Shown piece after piece: positions 1 through 5,450 of a stretch of 13,085 bases of DNA. This DNA is from DATKGL01 sp035510795 (GTDB lineage: Bacteria; Patescibacteriota; Saccharimonadia; Saccharimonadales; UBA4665), in the NCBI GenBank assembly GCA_035510795.1, contig DATKGL010000013.1:1-13085 (forward strand), given 5' to 3'. The notes below the pieces were generated by a model. It was given only the letters and a program-made list of their open reading frames with translations. It was not told the DNA's origin and made no database searches. Each line of letters opens with the position of its first letter. The stretch's first letter is position 1. Both the position numbers and the translations under genes were made by a program.

Positions 1-194
1 GAGGCTGTAGTAGCAGTTCCAACAACTGACCAACGGATTACCGAAACATATGATCCGTTTACTCCGGCTGTGTAGACCTTAAATATATTATTGCCGATGG
101 TACCACTACCATCTGAAGCTGTGTTAAGGGTAGTAATCTCCGCGCCACTGATGTTTGGTGTTAAAGAGTAAATTGGTGAAGTGTTTGCCGCCAT
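1..194 (-). CDS. Partial secreted/structural protein, tail-fibre operon (continues off left edge)
   Basis: The reading frame opens with ATG at 194 and stays open for 64 codons to the window edge, so only the N-terminus is visible. It begins MAANTSPIYSLTPNISGAEI and continues with a Thr/Ser/Gly-rich, beta-like composition containing KVYTAGVNGSYVSVIRWSVV. A Shine-Dalgarno-like GAGGAA (plus coordinates 203-208) lies 8 bases before the start, which supports this start. The gene follows the 220-aa tail-fibre-like gene by 16 bases on the same strand and is almost certainly its operon partner. I do not recognise a family. The composition and position suggest a tail or particle structural protein, or another secreted beta-structured protein. 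The existence of the gene is well supported; its function is not. Confidence 0.7.
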   Translation of the reverse strand, partial: MAANTSPIYSLTPNISGAEITTLNTASDGSGTIGNNIFKVYTAGVNGSYVSVIRWSVVGTATTA

Positions 195-210
195 TATTGC
201 TGTTCCTCGC

Positions 211-873
211 TTAGTTTAAATTATAGCCTTTTGAAGCCGCAACTGTTAAGCCAATTGTGGTAGAGTTGAGCATAGCCTGAACCTGCTGGATAGTTAAATC
301 CCGTGCTGCTCCTACGGCATTAGTATTATTGCCCTCTAGCGTATAAGCATTCATCTCACCGCCGGCAACCATAACCCAGGTTTGCGGACTGACATCAACG
401 GTTATAGTCGACGTACCTGACAACAACCATCTTGAAGCAATATTTACAGTTCCGGACTCGACGTCTACCGCGCTGCCGTTTTGATTTGACGCACTGCTGA
501 AGTCTGTCGGCCGAGTCCAGGCCCCGCTGCCCGAAGATGCAGTAACCCATATGCCGTTTTGGCTGGCAGTCGACTGGGCTACTAACAGCACCCTGGCATT
601 ATTGGTTAAAGCTACGCTGTCAATTGTCGGCAGACCGGTAGTACTTTGGTTGGTGGTGGCGACAACCTGGACGGCAGGGTTACTGCCGGCAGTCGCGCCG
701 GTTGGTCCTTGCAGCCCGCCATACCCTAGAGATGTCCAGGCTGAGGCGCCATCGCCAATTTTAAATTTGGACGTATCTGTTTCGATGCCCATCTCGCCGG
801 ACAACAGTACTGGATTATTGGCTGCCCAGTTGGCAGCGGTGTCGCGCCGGAATTGAAATTGGCCGTAGCTCAC
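211..873 (-). CDS. Phage tail-fibre-like protein with Mtd_N-like N-terminal domain
   Basis: The protein has 220 residues. Residues 7-51 (FRRDTAANWAANNPVLLSGE, then GIETDTSKFKIGDGASAWTSLGY) match the pattern of the major tropism determinant N-terminal domain seen on phage tail fibres and related receptor-binding proteins. A short collagen-like GLQGPTGATAG follows. The middle (about 68-170) has the tail-fibre module pattern: VVATTNQST, IDSVALTNNARVLLVAQST, QNGIWV, AWTRPTDF. The C-terminus has NAYTLEGNNTNAVGAARDLT, like the linker that often precedes a binding tip. The start is GTG at 873. It overlaps the upstream stop as GTGA, so translation is probably coupled. No signal peptide is visible. 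Its role is probably in a fibre or adhesin; whether it belongs to a prophage remnant or to a host surface structure cannot be told here. Confidence 0.8.
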   Translation of the reverse strand: MSYGQFQFRRDTAANWAANNPVLLSGEMGIETDTSKFKIGDGASAWTSLGYGGLQGPTGATAGSNPAVQVVATTNQSTTGLPTIDSVALTNNARVLLVAQSTASQNGIWVTASSGSGAWTRPTDFSSASNQNGSAVDVESGTVNIASRWLLSGTSTITVDVSPQTWVMVAGGEMNAYTLEGNNTNAVGAARDLTIQQVQAMLNSTTIGLTVAASKGYNLN

Positions 874-1298
874 ACTGAACCCCCGAAGTCGACTTTAAGC
901 GTTCCGCTATAAGTGGTCAGCGAATTTCCGCCATCGATACTAAAGCTCGAAACATTACTAGAGCTAACCGCAGCTGTGCTTACAGATGTGATCCGACCCT
1001 TTGCGTCATAAGTAATTACTGGAATAGATGTATCCGAGCCGACACTGCCAGCGGTAATTACCGAAGCAAGTGCCGGGCTAATAGCGGTTCCGGCCAGATC
1101 GCCAGCTAGTTGCACCAGCCCGGGCTGGTTAGTAGTGGCCAGGTTGGTGTTAGTACCGTCGGGGTTATTGGGGTTAGTAGCCGAGACAACTAACTGACCG
1201 GTCGTCGGGTCGTGGGCTTGCTCGAGGTAATAGTTTAAAATACTACCCCAGTCATTAATGTCTGAACCAACTATTGGCAATCGCAGCGGTGGCGGCAT
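870..1298 (-). CDS. Phage tail-fibre-like protein (142 aa)
   Basis: The protein has 142 residues. The N-terminus LRLPIVGSDINDWGSILNYY resembles the LP-x-x-GSD-x-x-x-WG-x-x-LN opening common in tail-fibre and phage-like surface proteins. The centre has QPGLVQLAGDLAGTAISPAL and IPVITYDAKGRITSVSTAAV, both typical of tail-fibre repeat modules of the form LAGDLGGTA and VDAKGRVT. It ends in GGSV, with its TGA stop overlapping the GTG start of the next gene. The ATG at 1298 is preceded by AGGAG at plus 1308-1312 (9-base spacing). It has no signal peptide or membrane helix. Together with the downstream Mtd_N-like gene it forms a co-translated pair, probably coding subunits of one fibre. The assignment to tail-fibre-like modules is good; the partner and target are unknown. 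Confidence 0.75.
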   Translation of the reverse strand: MPPPLRLPIVGSDINDWGSILNYYLEQAHDPTTGQLVVSATNPNNPDGTNTNLATTNQPGLVQLAGDLAGTAISPALASVITAGSVGSDTSIPVITYDAKGRITSVSTAAVSSSNVSSFSIDGGNSLTTYSGTLKVDFGGSV

Positions 1299-1408
1299 TA
1301 TTTACATCTCCTAATAATAATTCCATGCTGAAGTGCAGCATGATCAATTTTAACAATAACATGAGCTTTATCAGCGGGCAACACCTCCGACTTTAACATC
1401 TTAGCCAT
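1298..1408 (-). CDS. Possible 36-aa leader ORF of the tail-fibre operon
   Basis: An open frame starts at ATG (1408), reads MAKMLKSEVLPADKAHVIVK and onward, and ends in a TAA that shares a base with the ATG of the 142-aa gene (TAATG). That is a typical coupling arrangement. Its 3' end contains the Shine-Dalgarno site of the next gene. No convincing Shine-Dalgarno site precedes its own ATG, and I recognise no family. A perfect hairpin (1324-1342) lies within it. It could equally be an untranslated leader that is open by chance. Confidence 0.3.
   Translation of the reverse strand: MAKMLKSEVLPADKAHVIVKIDHAALQHGIIIRRCK
1324..1342. repeat. Perfect 7-bp inverted repeat in the leader of the tail-fibre operon
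   Basis: CATGCTG, a 5-base loop, then CAGCATG. It lies upstream of the 142-aa gene, inside the possible leader ORF. It could be a transcript hairpin that affects expression of the minus-strand operon. A function is not shown. Confidence 0.35.
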
Positions 1409-1455
1409 GCACCCATTATTTGTGCCTGGAACTTAGCGGTGCTGTAGATTTTTAC

Positions 1456-1474
1456 AACCAATAAGCTATTGGTT
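1456..1474. promoter_or_regulatory. Palindrome between divergent operons (possible operator)
   Basis: AACCAATA-AGC-TATTGGTT is a perfect 8-bp inverted repeat with a 3-base centre. It lies between the minus-strand tail-fibre operon and the plus-strand surface-protein gene, 8 bases before the latter's first ATG. A TTTACA hexamer (1451-1456) and TTAAAA (1473-1478), 16 bases apart, bracket it on the plus strand. A TATACT (1486-1491) also overlaps the first codons. Its place suits an operator acting on one or both operons, but no regulator gene is visible nearby. Confidence 0.4.
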
Positions 1475-1482
1475 AAAAGCTG

Positions 1483-2139
1483 ATGTATACTAAAAAACAG
1501 ACAATGACGCAGCTAAAAAAAATAGTTCTCCGAATAATAAAGTTAAGTGATTTGCGGCTAGCTGTTCTGGTCGGTCTATCTTTGTTCCTATCACTTAGCA
1601 TGACGACGATAGCATCGGCTTATACTACTTCGACTACTATAAGCTCAACTTTATCAGGTGTTATAAGTTTGTTTACGACCGACGTCACGGTCAATGATAA
1701 TGTCTTACCGGCGGCTTCCGGCGCCCAAACAATTGCCAGCGATACAGTTACTATCAGCACCAACGATTCTGCCGGCTATGCTTTGCAGCTGGGCGAGACC
1801 TCCGCATCCTCGTCATTAACATACAATTCTAATACTATTCCGGCTTCATCCGGTACCCAGGCTGCACCGATAGCCATGGCAGACAACACTTGGGGCTATA
1901 GGGTTGATGGTGTCGGCGGCTTTGGCGCTGGTCCGACTTCGCCGGCTAGCAGCACGGCTATTAGCGGAACCATCACATTCGCTGCTGTGCCAGCAAGTGG
2001 TTCTCCGAATACGCTGGTCACCACTTCGGGCACTGCCACAAATGCCACCACCACAGTTTGGTATGGAGTCGCTGCTAATACATCCATACCCTCAGGAACC
2101 TATACCAACAGCGTAACTTACACAGCCACCGCTAATTAA
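1483..2139 (+). CDS. Secreted WxL-like (YxL variant) surface protein 1
   Basis: The protein has 218 residues. A basic N-terminus and hydrophobic stretch (about 25-46, ending ASA before YTTS) form a signal peptide. The mature part is Thr/Ser/Ala-rich and beta-like. Signature blocks are TNDSAGYALQL (Y99), NTWGYRVDGVGGFGAGPT, TTTVWYGVAANT and a C-terminal SGTYTNSVTYTATAN (Y213). The layout parallels the WxL cell-wall-binding domain, where a proximal GWTL and a distal GTYTxxLTWTL hold the conserved tryptophans. Here tyrosine stands at both places; this alignment is by eye and is inference. There is no LPXTG motif or membrane anchor, so retention would be non-covalent. The start may instead be ATG at 1504, because a TATACT hexamer overlaps the first codons and no Shine-Dalgarno site is seen. 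It is a close paralogue of the next gene. Confidence 0.8.
   Translation: MYTKKQTMTQLKKIVLRIIKLSDLRLAVLVGLSLFLSLSMTTIASAYTTSTTISSTLSGVISLFTTDVTVNDNVLPAASGAQTIASDTVTISTNDSAGYALQLGETSASSSLTYNSNTIPASSGTQAAPIAMADNTWGYRVDGVGGFGAGPTSPASSTAISGTITFAAVPASGSPNTLVTTSGTATNATTTVWYGVAANTSIPSGTYTNSVTYTATAN
1714..1745 (+). repeat. 32-bp direct repeat, copy 1 (inside surface protein 1)
   Basis: These 32 bases are identical to 2424-2455 in the neighbouring paralogue. After one mismatch, 17 more identical bases follow. The flanks are clearly more diverged, as expected from a tandem gene duplication with local conservation or gene conversion. Confidence 0.85.
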
Positions 2140-2182
2140 AAAATAATTTTCACAAACCTAAAAGTTATCCACGTCTTTAGCA

Positions 2183-2210
2183 TTGGGTTTTGCGAAAATC
2201 GTGTTAAGAT
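2183..2210 (+). promoter_or_regulatory. Promoter of surface protein 2
   Basis: TTGGGT (2183-2188), a 16-base spacer, and TAAGAT (2205-2210) with an extended -10 TG at 2202-2203. The predicted transcript start near 2217 leaves a leader of about 33 bases. This suggests surface protein 2 can be expressed independently of surface protein 1. Confidence 0.5.
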
Positions 2211-2233
2211 AAAAAACGTAAACATCAATTTGT

Positions 2234-2239
2234 AGGAGG
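2234..2239 (+). promoter_or_regulatory. Ribosome binding site of surface protein 2
   Basis: AGGAGG lies 10 bases before the ATG at 2250. It is the strongest Shine-Dalgarno site among the plus-strand genes here, and it fixes the start. Confidence 0.75.
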
Positions 2240-2249
2240 TTGGGTCCAG

Positions 2250-2849
2250 ATGTCCAGATATTTTAGGATTGTTGCAGTAGTTGTAGTAACTTTATTTTTG
2301 TCATTCGGTGCTACGGCTGTTGTCTCCGCCAGCACGGCTAGCACTTCCATTAGTTCTGTCATAAGCCCGGTCGTAAGCCTCTTTACCACTGACGTTACGG
2401 TAAATGATAACATTGTCCCGACAGCTTCCGGCGCCCAAACAATTGCCAGCGATACGGTTACTATCAGCACCAATGACTCTGCTGGCTATACTTTGCAGCT
2501 GGCAGAAACCTCCGCCTCTTCGACACTGGTGTCTGGTTCTAACAATATCCCGGCTTCATCGGGGAATAAGACTACGCCGGTAGTCATGGCAGTCAATACT
2601 TGGGGCTATAGGGTTGACAGTTTGGGCGGTTTTGGAACTGGACCGACTACGGGTCAAAGCAGCGCGGCCATCAGCGGCACCATTAAGTTTGCCGCTGTAC
2701 CGGCGACTGCTTCTCCCGACACACTAGTTACCGCTGCCGGTACGGCCACAAACGCCACGACTACGGTTTGGTACGGAGTTGCCGCCAATACCACCCAACC
2801 TTCAGGGACCTATACCAACAGCGTAACGTATACAGTAACTACAAGTTAG
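2250..2849 (+). CDS. Secreted WxL-like (YxL variant) surface protein 2
   Basis: The protein has 199 residues. A signal peptide covers about residues 1-27 (hydrophobic VVVVTLFLSFGATAV, then VSA before STAS). The mature domain repeats the blocks of the previous gene: TNDSAGYTLQLAETSASS (Y80-T-L82), NTWGYRVDSLGGFGTGPT, TTTVWYGVAANT and SGTYTNSVTYTVTTS (Y194). GYTLQL takes the place of GWTL in WxL domains, by eye. There is no cysteine, sorting signal or membrane helix in the mature part. It is separated from its paralogue by 110 bases that hold its own promoter, and it is followed 27 bases later by the WxL-interacting-like gene. It is probably exported and held at the wall or bound to that partner. 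Family and export are well supported; the binding role is inferred from WxL gene clusters of Firmicutes. Confidence 0.8.
   Translation: MSRYFRIVAVVVVTLFLSFGATAVVSASTASTSISSVISPVVSLFTTDVTVNDNIVPTASGAQTIASDTVTISTNDSAGYTLQLAETSASSTLVSGSNNIPASSGNKTTPVVMAVNTWGYRVDSLGGFGTGPTTGQSSAAISGTIKFAAVPATASPDTLVTAAGTATNATTTVWYGVAANTTQPSGTYTNSVTYTVTTS
2424..2455 (+). repeat. 32-bp direct repeat, copy 2 (inside surface protein 2)
   Basis: Identical to 1714-1745, 710 bases away, within the homologous part of the paralogous gene. Confidence 0.85.
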
Positions 2850-2876
2850 TAAATAAGAGGTTAAGTATAAACTAGA

Positions 2877-3800
2877 ATGAAACACAGTTACCGCCCAAAA
2901 ATTTTCGGTGGTATTGTATTGCTGTTTTTGAGCTTCTTTCTTGTAGGTGGCATAGCCTATGCTGCTCCGCAGGATATTACTCTTAGTCCGACATCAAATA
3001 CTCCTGTCATTAACCCGGGGGCAGTTTACAATGGCTCATTCTCGGTCATTGATCAAGGCAACACAGGATATAATTATCAGATCTATAGTTCGCCTTATCA
3101 TGTCAGTGGCGAAGACTACACGCCGGATTTTACGCTCGTGCCTCATGCCGCAAATCCTGCCAGCTGGTTAAAGTTTTCAATTAGCTCGGCTAGTATTATC
3201 CCGGGTCAATCAACGCAGGTAAATTATTCAATTACTGTTCCAAAAACCACTTTACCGGGAGCGTACTTCGCGGTCGCTTTTGCTCAAACCCAATATCCTA
3301 AAACACCGACTGCCATCACCCTAAACGAGCGCGTAGGGGAAATTTTCTACATCCAGGTAGCTGGACCCGTTACTCAAGGCGGGAAATTACTTACTTGGCA
3401 GACAAGCATGTTTCAAGAGCCGCCGCTAACTTCAACGATTCGGCTGGAAGACAGCGGAGCGTTAAATTTTCCGGCAACTATCTCTCTTAAGATAGATGAT
3501 GTATTCGGGCAGACTAAATACAGCCTGAACACAATTAAAGAAGTGTTACCGCAGACCATTCGCCAGATAAAGATACCTTGGGACAAAGCTCCTAGCCTGG
3601 GGATTTTTAAAGTTAACGGTAGTGTGAATTTTTTGAATCACACGCATAATTTATCGACAAAATGGGTACTGGTAATGTCGCGCACCGTCAGAGTTTATCT
3701 GCTAGCTATTATTACGGTCATAGTCCTGATAATTGTTGCCCGTTTGTTTTATCGGCTTATACGTAGATTGAAAAAGCCGAGAACTAAACGATCTAAGTAA
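2877..3800 (+). CDS. WxL-interacting-protein-like membrane-anchored protein (DUF916 type)
   Basis: The protein has 307 residues. A signal peptide ends at about residue 29 (AYA before APQD). The ectodomain opens with DITLSPTSNTPVINPGAVYN, an Ig-like start typical of DUF916. It also has ASWLKFSISSASIIPGQS followed by QVNYSITVPKTTLPGAYFAV, the strand pattern of extracellular beta-sandwich domains whose P-x-x-x-x-PG-x-Y step recurs in this family. A second domain (about 165-260) includes SMFQEPPLTSTIRLEDSGAL. A transmembrane helix (about 271-291) and a very basic tail (RRLKKPRTKRSK) anchor it. In Firmicutes such proteins partner WxL proteins in csc-type clusters; here it sits between WxL-like genes, which fits. 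A TATAAA hexamer (2866-2871) lies 5 bases before the ATG and no Shine-Dalgarno site is near, so a leaderless start is possible. The family call is by pattern only. Confidence 0.7.
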   Translation: MKHSYRPKIFGGIVLLFLSFFLVGGIAYAAPQDITLSPTSNTPVINPGAVYNGSFSVIDQGNTGYNYQIYSSPYHVSGEDYTPDFTLVPHAANPASWLKFSISSASIIPGQSTQVNYSITVPKTTLPGAYFAVAFAQTQYPKTPTAITLNERVGEIFYIQVAGPVTQGGKLLTWQTSMFQEPPLTSTIRLEDSGALNFPATISLKIDDVFGQTKYSLNTIKEVLPQTIRQIKIPWDKAPSLGIFKVNGSVNFLNHTHNLSTKWVLVMSRTVRVYLLAIITVIVLIIVARLFYRLIRRLKKPRTKRSK

Positions 3801-4424
3801 ATGAGAAAAATCCGACTGCTAAGCTTGCTGCTGGCGATTGCCGGTCTTTTGTTTGTTTCGATCAATCCCCTGGTAGCTGCTTATTACTCGAGCGGTGCTT
3901 ATAGCAGCAGTAGCTATGGCTCCTGCACCTATGGCGATACTTGCAGCATCACCATCGGCAGTTCCGGGCCGATTTCCTTAAATGTCACTCCGACTCCCGC
4001 CGCAAGCTGCACAATCAACAGTGACACTGTTTCGGTTCTGACTGATGACGCCAACGGTTATATTCTGACGTTGAGCGACGGTAATACTGATACATCGCTG
4101 GTCAACGGCAGCGCGTCAATCAGTGCCACCAGCGGTACATTTGACAGCCCAATCGCGCTGACTGCGGATACCTGGGGCTATCGTGTTGATTCGCTCGGCA
4201 ATTTTGGCAACGGCCCAACGACCAGCCAAAATAACACATCTCTGAGTAGTACAACTTTTGCCGCCGTTCAACCGAGTAGCGGCGCTGCGGATACTATTGC
4301 CAGCACTTCGACAGTTGCTGATCCGGCAGTAAACACGAAAGTCTGGTATGGAGTTTGCGCCGATACAACCGTTACCAGCGGTTCCTATTCGACACAGGTT
4401 ACTTATACTGCCTTGTCGAACTGA
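3801..4424 (+). CDS. Secreted WxL-like (YxL variant) surface protein 3, cysteine-containing
   Basis: The protein has 207 residues and starts directly after the stop of the WxL-interacting-like gene (TAAATG), so the two are co-transcribed and probably coupled. A signal peptide covers about residues 1-26. The mature N-terminus is a Tyr/Ser-rich segment (YYSSGAYSSSSYGSCTYGDT) absent from the two close paralogues. The family blocks remain: TDDANGYILTL (Y87-I-L89), DTWGYRVDSLGNFGNGPT, TKVWYGVCADT and SGSYSTQVTYTALSN. It has four cysteines (C42, C48, C70, C186) where surface proteins 1 and 2 have none in the mature part, so disulfides are plausible outside the cell. It is more diverged and appears to be an older paralogue. 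Export is well supported; its partner is probably the preceding gene product. Confidence 0.78.
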   Translation: MRKIRLLSLLLAIAGLLFVSINPLVAAYYSSGAYSSSSYGSCTYGDTCSITIGSSGPISLNVTPTPAASCTINSDTVSVLTDDANGYILTLSDGNTDTSLVNGSASISATSGTFDSPIALTADTWGYRVDSLGNFGNGPTTSQNNTSLSSTTFAAVQPSSGAADTIASTSTVADPAVNTKVWYGVCADTTVTSGSYSTQVTYTALSN

Positions 4425-4459
4425 GCGCTGGGCTAGTTACTAGTTATTGCTGGGCAAGT

Positions 4460-4518
4460 TTGACAGATTAACGCTTAATGGCATAAGCTTGATAGTGAAA
4501 TAGTGAAATAAATAGATA
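4460..4518 (+). promoter_or_regulatory. Candidate promoters of the small RRQFL peptide gene
   Basis: There are two options. TTGACA (4460-4465, perfect) is followed 16 bases later by CATAAG (4482-4487). TTGATA (4489-4494) is followed 18 bases later by TAGATA (4513-4518). The second would put the transcript start about 4 bases before the ATG at 4529, a nearly leaderless message, in line with the lack of a Shine-Dalgarno site. Confidence 0.4.
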
Positions 4519-4528
4519 TTTAAATAAA

Positions 4529-4705
4529 ATGGCAAAACTTGACGAGCTATTGCAAAAGAATGTAACACGAAGGCAGTTTTTAACCACAATGGCTTTAGCG
4601 GTTACCTCGTTATTCGGATTCTCGACTATTATCGGTATGCTTACCAAGTCTAGTTCGAGCAGCAACGAAGCACGAGGCTACGGAGATCAGAGTTACGGCC
4701 ATTAG
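4529..4705 (+). CDS. 58-aa peptide with twin-arginine (RRQFL) membrane signal
   Basis: This short gene encodes 58 residues: a polar N-terminus MAKLDELLQKNVT, then RRQFL (R14-R15), a hydrophobic stretch (about 19-38: TTMALAVTSLFGFSTIIGML), then a Ser-rich and Gly/Tyr-rich tail ending ARGYGDQSYGH. RRxFL followed by a moderately hydrophobic helix is the layout of a twin-arginine (Tat) signal. No large passenger follows, so it is either a small Tat-targeted peptide or simply a membrane-anchored one. From general knowledge, very short proteins with this plan recur in Saccharibacteria-like genomes, but I cannot check homologues. It lies 104 bases after surface protein 3, on the same strand, with its own candidate promoters. 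No Tat translocase gene is in the window. The codon-level coherence supports a real gene. Confidence 0.75.
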   Translation: MAKLDELLQKNVTRRQFLTTMALAVTSLFGFSTIIGMLTKSSSSSNEARGYGDQSYGH

Positions 4706-4781
4706 CTTGGTCGGCGGCAAGTCGAATCAACTTATAGCACTCATATTTCTCAATGTTGGTAATCTTGATTATTGCGTAAGG

Positions 4782-4802
4782 TGGCAGCTGAGCTAATTGC
4801 CA
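4782..4802 (+). other. Weak hairpin after the RRQFL peptide gene
   Basis: TGGCA, an 11-base loop, then TGCCA, with an offset GTGGC/GCCAC alternative. No T-run follows, so it does not qualify as a standard terminator. The rest of 4706-4839 shows nothing I can assign. Confidence 0.2.
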
Positions 4803-4839
4803 GCCACTGAACAGAGCTTATTAATATATTCGTCAAAAA

Positions 4840-4868
4840 TTCAATAATCTGATAGTTAAGAATATACT
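4840..4868 (+). promoter_or_regulatory. Candidate promoter of the two-helix membrane protein
   Basis: A strong -10 TATACT (4863-4868) stands 17 bases after a poor -35 TTCAAT (4840-4845). The predicted leader is about 25 bases before the ATG at 4900. No Shine-Dalgarno site is visible. Confidence 0.4.
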
Positions 4869-4899
4869 AAGATGTAATGTAATTAATTGATTTCAGAAT

Positions 4900-5304
4900 A
4901 TGAGCAGAAACACCTACGGAGAAAAACCGCTTGGCGAGGATTTCTTTTACGGTCCAAATAGATGGGGAAGACTAAAAGAGGGTTTTAGCCACTCGCCCAA
5001 CCAGTATTCATTTTTTGCAATGAGAGTATTGGTGCCAAGCGGTGTGATCGGCTATTTGTTGACAGATATGGTTAATCAGGCAGGTTTCCATTATGGGCTG
5101 CAGCACGGATTTGAACCAGTCATTAATCCAGCCGCACGGGTATTAAGTGTCGGAATGATCATTGTCGGGGCAGCTTCTGGGCTGTCAAACCAAGCCAGTT
5201 CGATTCTTCAGGCCCATAGCGAAAGAAATACTGCCGCAGAGCCGGAAAGACCCGAGGTTATTGCTACTATCGCCGATCAAGATTTTGCTATAGGGCGTGA
5301 GTAG
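4900..5304 (+). CDS. Unknown small membrane protein (134 aa, two helices)
   Basis: I do not recognise this protein. It has a polar, Gly/aromatic-rich N-terminus (GEDFFYGPNRWGRLKEGFSH), a first hydrophobic segment (about 42-59, RVLVPSGVIGYLLTDMVN), a linker with QAGFHYGLQHGFEPVINPAA, a second hydrophobic segment (about 80-96, RVLSVGMIIVGAASGLSNQA), and an acidic C-terminal tail of about 35 residues. It has no signal peptide, so it is probably an inner-membrane protein with two helices. ATG at 4900 is the first start in the frame and follows a plausible promoter. It is convergent with the ATPase gene, 146 bases away, and has no obvious operon partner. The coding potential looks real because composition and hydropathy are coherent. 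Confidence 0.6.
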   Translation: MSRNTYGEKPLGEDFFYGPNRWGRLKEGFSHSPNQYSFFAMRVLVPSGVIGYLLTDMVNQAGFHYGLQHGFEPVINPAARVLSVGMIIVGAASGLSNQASSILQAHSERNTAAEPERPEVIATIADQDFAIGRE

Positions 5305-5344
5305 AATCCCTATTACCTCGATAATTACAAACAGGATTTGTCAA

Positions 5345-5369
5345 AGCACAGCTAATGACCGGTTGTGCT
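5345..5369. terminator. Possible bidirectional hairpin between convergent genes
   Basis: AGCACA, a 13-base loop containing ACCGGT, then TGTGCT. It lies between the convergent ends of the two-helix protein and the ATPase. There is no U-tract on either side, so terminator function is doubtful. Confidence 0.2.
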
Positions 5370-5450
5370 AATATGTAACCTTGATAATCCCCAAAGCGCT
5401 CACCATCAGAGGCAACATCGACAATATAACCTTTGCCAGGTAGCCTGCAC

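Noticed and set aside
211..1408. Diversity-generating retroelement acting on the Mtd_N-like gene
   Set aside because: No reverse transcriptase, accessory gene or template/variable repeat pair is visible; the Mtd_N domain alone is not evidence for one.
2140..2160. Terminator after surface protein 1
   Set aside because: The stretch is A/T-rich with only a weak AAAAT/ATTTT match and no GC stem.
4468..4665. 65-aa minus-strand open frame
   Set aside because: It is antisense to the RRQFL peptide gene, which has the coherent signal; the reverse frame has no promoter or family features.
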